Shown here piece after piece: positions 49,018 through 60,400 of a stretch of 64,000 nucleotides of DNA. The notes below the pieces were generated by a model, which saw nothing but the letters and a program-made list of their open reading frames with translations, had not been told where the DNA came from and did no database searches. Within the stretch, counting starts at the first letter, position 1. Each line of letters begins with the position of its first letter. The position numbers were made by a program, and so were the translations under genes. This stretch comes from Lytechinus variegatus (taxonomy: Eukaryota > Echinodermata > Echinoidea > Temnopleuroida > Toxopneustidae), in NCBI RefSeq assembly GCF_018143015.1, contig NC_054740.1, forward strand, positions 74,297,856 to 74,361,855, read 5' to 3'.

Positions 49018-51375
49018 CCTAGATCTTTTAGAGGGAAAGTAGAAATCTCAGGGGCAAAAGTTTCAGGTTTTGTTACTTTTGTACCCGTTTTGTACCCTAT
49101 ATTATAGGCTATACGTAGAGTACCAGTAGGCTTTTACTCCCCAGACGCCTCCAATCCTTCCTGGCCGGCTGTGCCAACGCCAAACGCCACGCCCACGGTG
49201 ACATACCGGTACTTGCCGATCTTTTGTCAATTTTTATGAATACTGAACTCGTCCTAACGAAACTTGCACCAAAAAGGGTAATTTTAGGTCGCTTTTCACG
49301 TTGATGATGTCAGATTTTAAGGATATTGGCTAGTGTTTGAGATAATGACCGTCCGCGAAGTATGGACCCGCGCGATGTTTGGACTCTCTGGCTCTGCCAT
49401 TAATTGGGATCCATTAATTTTAAACTACGGGAAGCTCCGGGGTAGTCGTGCGTGAGGCGCAGCCCAGCAGATGCCGTGGGCTGATCTCCTTGCTCCCTTT
49501 TATATACCATTAGATCTAGATCTCTAAATCCATCATTTCATAAAACTTAACATTCTGAACAATAAAAAGAATGTCTACAAAAATTCATCACTCCTTCACT
49601 CTTTGAAGAAAAGATGATACTCACATATTTACCGGGCGATTTTGGATGGACTTCAACTAATGTTTACACCCCCACTCGTAAAGCCATACAGGTTCCAAAT
49701 ACATGGATCGATCACGCGCGCAGCTAGCTCAGCGGCGCAGCGCAGATAGATTGAGACTTCTATCCACCTCTAGCTAGCTGCGCTAGCTACTAAGCTAGCT
49801 ACCTATGTTGAGCAGAGTACTAGTATGGTATCGACTATAGCCAGAGGTTGCATGTAACATAACAAATAAGACTGTGCAAGCTGCTGCAAGGTATCAGCGA
49901 AAATTATTTTGAAAAAAAAAGAGGGAGGGGTGGGGGTCTTTACTCCTCACTCTGAGGTGAAATGAAAACAAAAATCCTTTTTCTTAAAACTGGCTGACGA
50001 GTAAAAATCATGGCAATTATGATTAAGGTATTTTTTATGGTGGACATTAAAACTAAATTACCTGGATCTTGAATACACTACTGCCAACAATAAATTTACA
50101 ATAAAACGCTAGATCTACTTGTGCCAATTACGCTCGGAACAAAGGCATGCATGTGGTCTAGTATTAGTTTCCTAAAATTGCCTCCCTAAAAAAACATCAT
50201 GAAGTGACATGCTAACATCCACTTGCTCAGTCAGGTGTCAAGAGAGCACTTGGGGCCTTCCCAGAGATGCCAAGTTCAAAGACCAGCTATGCATGAGATT
50301 TTCTGTGAATCTGAGTGAGATCACAGACATTGTGTACAATGTATATGGGGATAGGCTGTGATAGTTGCGTGAGACAGAGATTTTAGGGGATAAACAAGAG
50401 TCCAAAATGCTTGAGTCTCACGCATAATGCGTGAGACTTGGTAGCTCTGCCTTCCAACATGTGAAACAAAGGGTCAGTTGCTGAAATGGCACCCTTTCAA
50501 ACTCTTGCCACTGCACGGTTGTTTCGGTCATTAATGAGATTAAAACTTTCAAAAACTTTTTTTTCTTCCCGTTCCTTTCCCCTCTTTTCCTAAAAAATTT
50601 GATACCTTTTGCACTACCTTTAATAGCATTTTCGATACATGCACAGCAACTCACAAACCAGACCTAATTGTGTTCTTCTAGCTCCTCCCCATGGAATTGA
50701 AAATTATTACATGTATTTTAATGATTACTTTCAATCTATTACCTGATGGCCAGTCACTTTCAACAAGAGTAAAAAGCAATGATTATATTATGTGGTTGTG
50801 TTGTCATCGATAATGAAAAATCAGTAACAAATAAATACTGATCTGTCCAAACTATAGGAGTCAAATGGCCCCCAAAACCACAATAATTTTGTCTTTTCAG
50901 CTCTCACATTAGTCCAATTATTCTTAATTAGAATAGTCAAATTTTGTTGCTTATTACTGTATAGAGTGTTAGGCTTGACAGATTGATTGTAACCAGGGAA
51001 GTGGGAGTTAGACTCTGTTGTAACTAAGTTCAGAACATTACAATCATTATCAGGGTAATACTGGTACCATACAACATGGATGATTTGGTTTGATCAAAAG
51101 CAATACTTTCAACTGCTTAACCGCATTAGTCAAATGAATCAAATATTTCTTTCTCCTCTCTGCCCAAATCTCATCTATCTACCTCTTCCTCTTTAGTCCA
51201 TCCTTTTCTCCATCTTTCTATCCTCTCCTCTTATTCTCTCCTTCCTACATTTCGTTCATCTTGCACACATCTAGTTTCAATTCTATTCCAGGGTTTTTCA
51301 ACTTGCAACATACAGAGCATTCAATGACCCAGAGATAGCAAGGAGCTACATGTACATCCACGAGTGAACAACTCT
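49018..51375. other. Intergenic; CpG-richer at 49140-49850, nothing else recognised
   Basis: 49140-49850 has many CpG words (CCAAACGCCACGCCCACGG, GATCACGCGCGCAGCTAGC) against AT-rich flanks, compatible with a promoter region. No coding exon supported. Confidence 0.35.
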
Positions 51376-51967
51376 GGGGCCGTATACTAAGTATTCTAAA
51401 ATTTCTCTTATCTTTGCATCCTGTTAACTTCCTTGCTAAATACAAGAAAATTTACAAGAGGTAGGGGGCTATCGTAACTTAATGTTGAATGCGATATTTT
51501 TCGGTCAACAATAATTTCTTGCTGCATCTCGCAAGAACATCATGTTTTACAAAAGTAGACATTCGAAAGATGTATATAAAGAAGATTGGTAGACTTTTCA
51601 GCAATTGAAAATTGGCATTCGAGATGATGAATCTCTTCAGAGAAAATAAGACACTGAGAAAAGCCACGTGTATTTTAGCACAGTAGCGTACAAGCATAAG
51701 CGTCGGTGGCGCAAAGGAAATTACGACAAATGTCAACATTGCGCTTAAGTATTTCTGTAGAAGGGACGCTTCTATTGGTTGACCGAAACATATAAAAAGT
51801 TTGATTGGTTGATGATAAAATATTAGGTGTGTCAGAGATAAAATAGGGGACGTCCTTACAGAGAGGACAATTTTCAGAATACCAATTTAAGAGAATTTTA
51901 GCGAGCTGTTATCTTGCTGAGTTACAAGTTACAAGAAAAATTCAGACAATTTTCAGAATACCACCCC
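51376..51967. repeat. Possible MITE with GGGG-GTATTCT ends
   Basis: GGGGCCGTATACTAAGTATTCTA at the left is mirrored by CAGAATACCACCCC at the right; CTAAAATTTCTCTTA is mirrored by TAAGAGAATTTTAG inside. GACAATTTTCAGAATACCA occurs twice near the right end. Confidence 0.45.
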
Positions 51968-53830
51968 TTTTTACAGACTGTTTTTGCAACCTCAATGCGA
52001 AATGTGTAACAGAGAAGTGTGCCAATTGGATTCTGATTCCACAGAACACATGCAATATAGGGCTTCATGGACATAAATCTTGCGCAAAGGCCTTACCAAA
52101 ATTTGACCTGGTGACTGATCAGTCAAGCCTGCTGAAACAAAGACAAATCTCCCTTTTGCAAATGAACAGTCCATTCTTCACCCTCACTGAGATTGCAAAA
52201 ACTGCAGAGAACATTACCACAGGAGCTTTTCCTCCTGCAATAGTAGTTTTTATTTCTCTTAAGACACAGGGTTGTTAGGATCAGGATTAGGGTAAAATTT
52301 GAGTTTAGGTTCTATAACTGACTTTAACTAATGAAAACATTTTCTATGAGAGCTTTTAACAAGAAAACAATGTTATTTCAAACCTGTATATCCACAATAA
52401 AATTACAATATACTTCACACATTTCTTGCATCACTGACTTTATTATCATCAAATTTACTCACTTTCTTTCAGGAATGATATCGCTGCATTGATTTTAATG
52501 TACACGTCCTCTTCAGTGAATAAAGTAGATATTTCCATTGTCAATGCATTCCTCAATTACAACATTTAGACTTATTTTGAGTTTATTTTTTGAGGCATGA
52601 ACTATTCACTGTTAATTTCTATGTACAATACCTCAAATGTAAAAAATAAGCATTAGCATATTTCATCTGGACAACTACACAATTAAAAATTATTGATATC
52701 TCAGAACATCACAGCCCATATTCAATTATTTAGTACAATATAATCCCCGAAGACAACATCATCAAATCATAACAATTCAACACAGATGAAGTCAAATTAA
52801 GTATAATGATGACCATGGTATTGCATTATGTGAGCCAATGAGACAAGATATGAAGAACATCATATATTTAAGTATAGTCTTGAGTGGAAATTAGGCATCT
52901 TGAATGCAAAGGTTCTGTATTTATGCATGGTGGATGGGTTATATTCATCCACATACATAAGTTTTTTTTACGAAAAATATAAAACAAAATTTGAACTAAT
53001 ATTAACTTGCATATATAATTCGAATAAAGGCTTTGGACTAGAACACATGAGGTTTACTTTCATAAAGCAATGGAGATTCAAGTGTCAAACAGGATGGAAA
53101 ACAAATCAGAACACAATACAAGTACATTTCCAAGAATTAGGCGAACATCTACAAGAGGATAACGCAACAAGTATCAAATACCAACTACATTTTTACTTGG
53201 AGATACCATGATATGTAAACCATGATCAATTGCTTACTTAGGGTGTGTATTCATCAATGGAGTGATTGATTCAAGACTAACCTCCATAAATCATAGTAAA
53301 TCTAGTTCATAATAAAAATTGAAATACTTTAAGGGGCGGACACACTATTGTGTTATATTCAACTTTTGCCATTTTTCTAAGTCAGAGAAAGGTAGCTAGC
53401 CAACTCTTCAAAATATCAATAGTGGCATCTGGATGTATAAGGTAAGATTGGATAAGAAATAATTCCATAATTCTCCTTGATATTACTTGAAACTCTAAGA
53501 ACTCAAATGCACCCATCCACAAACAAAATAAAGTGTTATGATAAAATATTTAAGGTATGCAGTTTTACACAGTTCCAAAATCTTATCAATTGCCATTAAA
53601 AATAGATAAGTAATGCAGTAAATCTGGCAAAAGAAAATCAAAGAAGTTCCTTATATTAACATTTTGTCATTACATTTGTAACAGGAAACAATAGCAGCAA
53701 GAGATACCTGCTAATGTTTACACAGAAAAAATACGGTAAGCAATGAAACCTAAGAGCAATGGTAATATACCAACTCAAAGTGATGATCAGGTGATAATTA
53801 TCTGATAATACCCTATGTAATATCATTCTT
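51968..53830. other. Intergenic AT-rich sequence between NAPRT and SRRT
   Basis: No gene recognised. The frame 52900-53211 (103 codons) has no recognisable domain and no splice or promoter support. Confidence 0.4.
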
Positions 53831-53836
53831 TTTATT
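53831..53836 (-). terminator. Possible SRRT poly(A) signal (AATAAA)
   Basis: First canonical AATAAA seen on the minus strand past the SRRT stop, 515 nt downstream. Confidence 0.35.
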
Positions 53837-54350
53837 CAATTGTATTTGATTTTTAGAGTGTTCCAGATAAAAGTAAATAAAAACATGTGATATCCCACTC
53901 ACAGCTGACAGCTGTTCATATTTGTAATGTGTTTTTTCATATCATCATTGTGGAAATAAATGATTTGATTGATTTGATTTGTTTACATTCTACCAAAAAA
54001 GCAGATATATATTTCTTCAAGTAAAACAATGTGATAATGGTAACTCCATAGACTTCACCAAACAAAACACTTAACCAATAATGCTTCAAAACACATAACT
54101 CTCTATGATCATCAATACTACAAAGACAATTGCCTTTACACAACTGGAAAGCATTGACCTTAGTGTCTGAAAAAATAACTGACCATTGAACTGACAATAT
54201 TTGACAAATTATATTTCATATTTAAACACGGTCATGAGAATGCCATCATAAATGTAATGTACACAGAAAGGAAGCAGATATATATACAAAAATAAGATAG
54301 GGCCAATTGACATGGTGATCCTCGGAAGAAAGAGACAGATGAAAAGAGGT

Positions 54351-54417
54351 TTAGAAGATATCACTGTCATCAGGGGCATCAAGGTCCCGGTACTGGATAA
54401 GAGAACGTGGGTCACCC
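54351..54417 (-). CDS. SRRT: SRRT terminal exon: [12 protein letters not shown]
   Basis: Acceptor ttttttccag; encodes [21 protein letters not shown] then TAA (54353-54351). Human ARS2 ends [22 protein letters not shown]. The acidic tail contributes to cap-binding-complex contact in vertebrates (family knowledge). An AATAAA on the minus strand at 53836-53831 is a candidate poly(A) signal. Confidence 0.95.
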
Positions 54418-57400
54418 CTGGAAAAAATAACAAACAAAAGTATGTTTAATTAGTGAAAGAGGCCTGAAATACTAATGTGGTAAGATTTAAAAAATTTACA
54501 CACACTACACCTTAAATGTTGTAGATTGACAGGAGGTAAACTAACATTCCTGTGAAAGGCAAGGAGAAATCGCAAAAACCTGTTTACTGGTAGTTGATTA
54601 AACATTAACCCTATCTAGGCCGGGGTATTTTGGGAGTTCCTATGGGCGGGGGGGGGGCCTCCCAGGGCCCCCCTAAGAACTCGGCCGTCGACCGCGCAAT
54701 CGCGCTGAAAATTGGCACGTGGCTTGCCTGGGACATAATCTACAAGGTTGTATAGTAATTTATTTCATGCGAATCGCTATTAAGTGATTATGCTAATTTA
54801 TGCGTAATTAGTATGCGAAATCATACTTTTTCCTCTAACTCCCTAAATAGAGCTCCAAATGTACTAATTTTTGGTATAGAAACTCTTTGTGGTGTCCTTA
54901 GCAAGTGTACATGAAAAAAATTGTGATATCAAATCATTTTCTTATGTATTATATTGTTTTTTGCAATTTCTTATGTATTTCTCTGTTTTTTTGACCTTTT
55001 GTTTTTCATTGTTTTTTCAATGAAATTTGTTGGGGACTCTTCTGTGATCATAAAAAGCATAAAATGAATACATTTATACTAGCAAAACTAAAAATAATCA
55101 TACAATTATGAATTTTGGTTGAAAACACAATTTGCATTGACTTTGTACACGAAATCACGTTTTTGAGCAATTTTTGGTCTGGCATGCACTTACATTATGT
55201 TGCGTAATTTCGGAACCACGTACCCGGGTGACGCAAAATTGATCTCAAAAGTTGCGCAAGACTTGAAAGTAAAAGTCAGCGAGCAGCGTGGTAAAAAAAT
55301 TTCGCACGGCGAAAATATCGCGCGTTTCATTGAGGGGGGGCCTCCGAGGCCCCCCCCCCCGGCCTAGATAGGGTTAATATAAGGGCCAAGTCAAATGTTT
55401 AAATACTGTTCAAATTACCAGTTTATTTAAAATAAACATCGTCTTTGGTCTACTCCGTATTCCTACATAAAATTCTACATGTGGGACTAAATATTGTAGT
55501 CCATATCTAGACCTTCATGTAGGTAGACCAAGCGTGACATGAACTAAACAAGTGGAATGCCTCTGGCCGTCTCACCTGCATCACGCGATTCAACATAGCA
55601 TCAGTGCTGACTTTGAAAACTACTATAACTCACACAAGGTGTTCAGTGATACTTGGTTACTCTTATTTCCACGTTTTATGAACTAGACCAATACACTTAC
55701 AGAGATAGGATGGTAATTTAACAAATACCCCCAATGTGGCCAAAATTCATTGACCTCACATGACCTTTGACCTTGATCATGTGACCTGAAACTTGCACAG
55801 GATATTCAGTGATACTTGATTACTCTTATGTCCAAGTTTTATGAACTAGACCAACATACTTTCAAAGTTGTGATGGTAATTCAACAAATACCCCCAATTC
55901 GGCAAAAGTTCATTGACCCTAAATGACCTTTGACCTTGGTCATGTGACATGAAACTCTAATAGGATGTTCAGTAATACTTGATTAACCTTATGGCCAAGT
56001 TTCATGAACTAGGTCCATATATTTTCTAAGTTATGATGTCATTTCAAAAACTTAATCTTAGGTTAAGATTTGATGTTGACGCCGCTGTTGGAAAAGCGGT
56101 GCCTATAGTCTCACTCTGCTATGCAGGTGAGACGAAAACTCTCTTCAGAGTCAAGAAAGAAGGGAATATTTCTTCATTTTTTCAATAGTTTGCAACTAAA
56201 TCTAAACAATTTCAAGGAGGTATGGAAAATAGACGGGCATTTCATGAACATAAAGATGTGAAATATGAAATTTCAGCAACTTTTGGGGAAAGTTTTCATT
56301 TTTTTACCTCAGTGGTTAACCCTAACCACCTGTTTATTAATTGCATCTAAATGTTTTTTAAAAACTAAACATAATATATTTTTGTTATTAAATCAACCTT
56401 ACCTTTTTAAAATACAGTATATCAGCAACATATTTTACATGCATTTTGCTCTTCTTGACTAATGATTAGAAAAATCATATAAATCAAAACCACAGAGCGA
56501 AATCTTGTCATTCCAATCGGGGAAGCTGTTCAGCATATACTTTAAAAGGATGCTCCAGGCTGAATATGTTTATATCTCAATAAACAGAACAAAATTCACA
56601 GAGCAAAATGCTGAACATTTTATCAAAATCTGATAAAACATAACAAAGTTATTGAATTTTGAAGATTTGCATTATTCTGGTGAAACAGTTCTAGGCATGT
56701 CTTCATTAATATTTTTTAGATGGGCTGATGGTGTCATATCCCCACTTGTTCTTTTATATTTTATTACATGAAATTAGGTTTATTCAAAAAATTTCGACCT
56801 AGAAATATAACTATTGGACTGACAACTGATTAGTGCATTAGTTATTTATTGCTGCAACTTATCTCATCATAATGGAGACACATCAATTACACATTTATGA
56901 AAAATAAAAACAATTATGATTTCATGTAATAACAAAAGAAAAAGGAAAGTGGGGATGTGACATCATCAGCCCACCTAATGAATATTCATTAAGGCATGCC
57001 TAGAACTGTTTCATAGGAATAATGCACATCTTTAAACTTCAGTAAATACTTTATTTGTTATCCCATTTTGATGGAATTTTCAGCATTTTGTTCTGTTAAT
57101 TTTACTATATTCATTTAGATATAAATATCTTCAGCCCGAACTGAGCTATACTGTCCGATAGATGAAGACAACTGAATATTCCTAGTCTATTCTCACCACA
57201 AAGCATGTAGTCTCACCTTCGCTGAAAGCTCCTTTGGTTACCACCTTGACTGGAATATCCACCTCCTCCATATGACTGATCATACCCTCCACGTCCAGAT
57301 TGATTGAAACCTGAAGTAAAAACAAGTTTCAGAATATTATTTGATTCATTCAATAGTGTTGTCTACATAGATTCAATACAAGCACTGGAGGAATATTCCA

Positions 57401-60400
57401 TGCCCTATGGAACTTCTTCTGATGCAAGTAATGGGATAATAATTGAATCTTTGAGTGAAATAATAGTCATTATTACCAATACAAGGCATTTTAGCAGCTT
57501 AACCCTAATTAGAACCCTCAACATTTTTCGCAAGAAATCAGCTGCGCAACTTTTTTTTACCACGTCACTCACTGATTTTTTACTTTGAAGTCTCACGCAA
57601 CTTTTCAGAACAAAAATTGTGACCCCTGGGTACACAGTTCTAAAGTTACTCGACATTTCGTAAGTGCATGCAGACTAATAATTGCTCAAAAATGTGAATT
57701 CGTGTACAAATCCAATGCAAGTAGTGTTTTTAGCCAAAATTCATGAATGCATCATTAATTTTCCTTTTACTGATTAAAATCAATTAAAATCATCTTGTTA
57801 ATGGTCAAAATAAAGTCCCTGACAATTTCCATTTAAAGAAACAATAGATAAAAAACAGAAAATGAGAAAACTAAGAAAAAAATGTTAACATAAAAAATTT
57901 ACAAAACAATAAAATAAATTAAAACAAGGCAAAAGCAATTTTGTGTCTCGCCCTCTTATGAAAATAACCAGAAATATCGTGATTTGCAAGGGCACACAAG
58001 AGCAATATAAAGGAAAGAGCAAAGGAAATGAGAATTCGTAACAGTATGTCACTATGTCTATACCTCTACTACTCTGTGAGTAACCCTGTTGGCCCCTATC
58101 TCTTCCTCCATCGTAGCTTCCTTGCTGCTGGTAGCCTCTGTAACCACTACTACTCCTCTGACCATTGTATCCCTGGTCTGATCCTTGACTGTCATTGTTA
58201 CTAGACTGTACTGGCTTCGGCTTAGCAGCTTCTACAACCTTGTGTCTACTTGAATCTTGTAGGTAGTTATTGAAGAACAGCACCTGTAGGCATTCAAATG
58301 GTGAATTAAGTAGTCACTTAAATCAAAGAACATGGTTTATATGGTTTTTATGTATCAAACAACCCAAGAAACCATTAACAAAGCATTCACTACCTTTTGC
58401 GCAATATTTGAGACCAATTTTGTGATGACTGGATCTGGGTAGGCAGTTGTGATGTTACTTAACATTTCGTAAGTGCATGTGAGACAAAAATTGCTCAAAA
58501 ACAGGATTTCATCTACAAATCCATTGCAAATTCTGTTTCCCCACCTACAAAGGATTAATATGTAGGCATACAATATACTCTGTTAAAATTAATAAAGATA
58601 AAATTTGAGTTTCTATTGGTTGGTTTCCATGTTTAATTAATCACATTTGACCAACCTCTTTCTTGACTGCCTCTATCTTGTCGCCATGCTTGTTGAAGAT
58701 GTGTTTCCTGACAAACTCTGGTCCCTTGAACTTCTTTCCACTGAGAGGACAAAGCCACTTGTCCTTAGCAAGTTCCTTGGTGTTGGCCTTGATGAACTTT
58801 TCCACCTCCGTACATACCAAAAAGTCAAGGAAAAAAAGATCCGCTTCATTATAAATTCTAAAGAAATACTGAGACAGAATTTGTACTCATTTTTTTTTCT
58901 TAATAAAAATTCTGTTTACTATTTACCTTACCTGATATGAATACAATTAAAAATGCCAATCAATACAACAATCTTGGAAGTGGTATCGGTGCACCATGTT
59001 GTGTATCCTGGGACTTAGAAAAGTCAATAGTTCGAAGTGAAATGAAGAGGTGAGAAAGTGGAAGGTTTGAAGGTAGGGTACTCTTTTTGAAATGAGTCAA
59101 GTCCTTAAAAGGATTGTGAACAAAAAATTTGAGAGGATTGACTAGATGGAGAGATGAGAGATGGTTGGTTTGAGTCAGCGAGAAGAGTTGCAGAGCAGGA
59201 GAAAAGACTCAACGATTTGGGCAGGTTGACTGTCCATACTTCAACAGTTGAGTCTTCTCTCCTGCTTTACAACTTCTCTTGCTAAAACAAGTCAGCCTCC
59301 TCTTGTCTCTCCAACTAGTCAAGCCTGTTAATAATAATAGCTGGATTTGTATAACACTTTTTGCCTGAGGATACAAAGTGATATTATCACCCCCCCCCCC
59401 CCCGGGTTTAGCTGCACTGCCAATATAGACGGCACAGCCATTTTAAGGACTAAACTCATTCAGAAAATAATACCTGGTACTCTACCTTGCAAACCTTCAA
59501 CTTTCTGATCTTTCCATTTCATTTCTACCACTACCAACTTTTATTAATCCTTCCAGGACTCACTAGATGGTAAACTGTAAACCACGTTAGTGATTGTCCA
59601 TACCACCTTGCAAATCTTCAAACATCATCACAGTAAAACAACACCAAGAAGAAAGGAAATCACCCTAGGAGTAGGAAGTTAGGAATATATTGCTTTGAAA
59701 GGATATAGTTCCTGGTCTTTCTTCCCAAGCTTGTTGAGTTCTTCATCTGACATCTTGCTTTTGAGGTTCATAAGTGGTTGAATCTTGTTCTCAAAATTGG
59801 TCTGCCAATTATCCACTGAAAAGAGAAATAACAACAGAGGGGTGTTCTTTCTACTTCTGGTACATTTTCACTGTTGATAACCATTAAAATATTCTGATCA
59901 TTTTCACTCAGGTAAGCATACTTCAACATGTTTGAAGTTGATCCATAAACTAATCTTTAGTTATCACAAAAAAAAGGAGACAAACAAAGAGAAAGGAACA
60001 ATGACCCCAAAACCTAGCGCCTCCCGTAACAACATATGATGGATGAAGCAATAAAATTGAAATTCAGAATCAAGTCTAGATCACATTAGCCTATAATGTA
60101 GGTGGAGGCTGCAGTTATTGAAATTTCTGTCTCATTGCACGTAGGCAATACATATGATACAGTGAGATCACAACCTATTCCCTCTTGTCTTGCTTTAGTC
60201 ATGATCATATTTAAATGAACTTTGATTCAGTGCGATTATCATACAAACATTAAAAAAACATAGATAGGCAAAGAATACATTAACACTATTATATTGAATA
60301 CTGTCAAATGCATATTTATCACATATCTAAACGTGCTGTTTAAAAAAATAATAAATCCTTGTAATCTTTGTTCACAAATGACTGGCCAGTAGCCAAGTCT

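Noticed and set aside
53873..53982. AAATAAATGATTTGATTGATT tail suggesting the 3' end of a LINE
   Set aside because: Only the short tail-like repeat is visible; no reverse-transcriptase sequence upstream, so no element is claimed.
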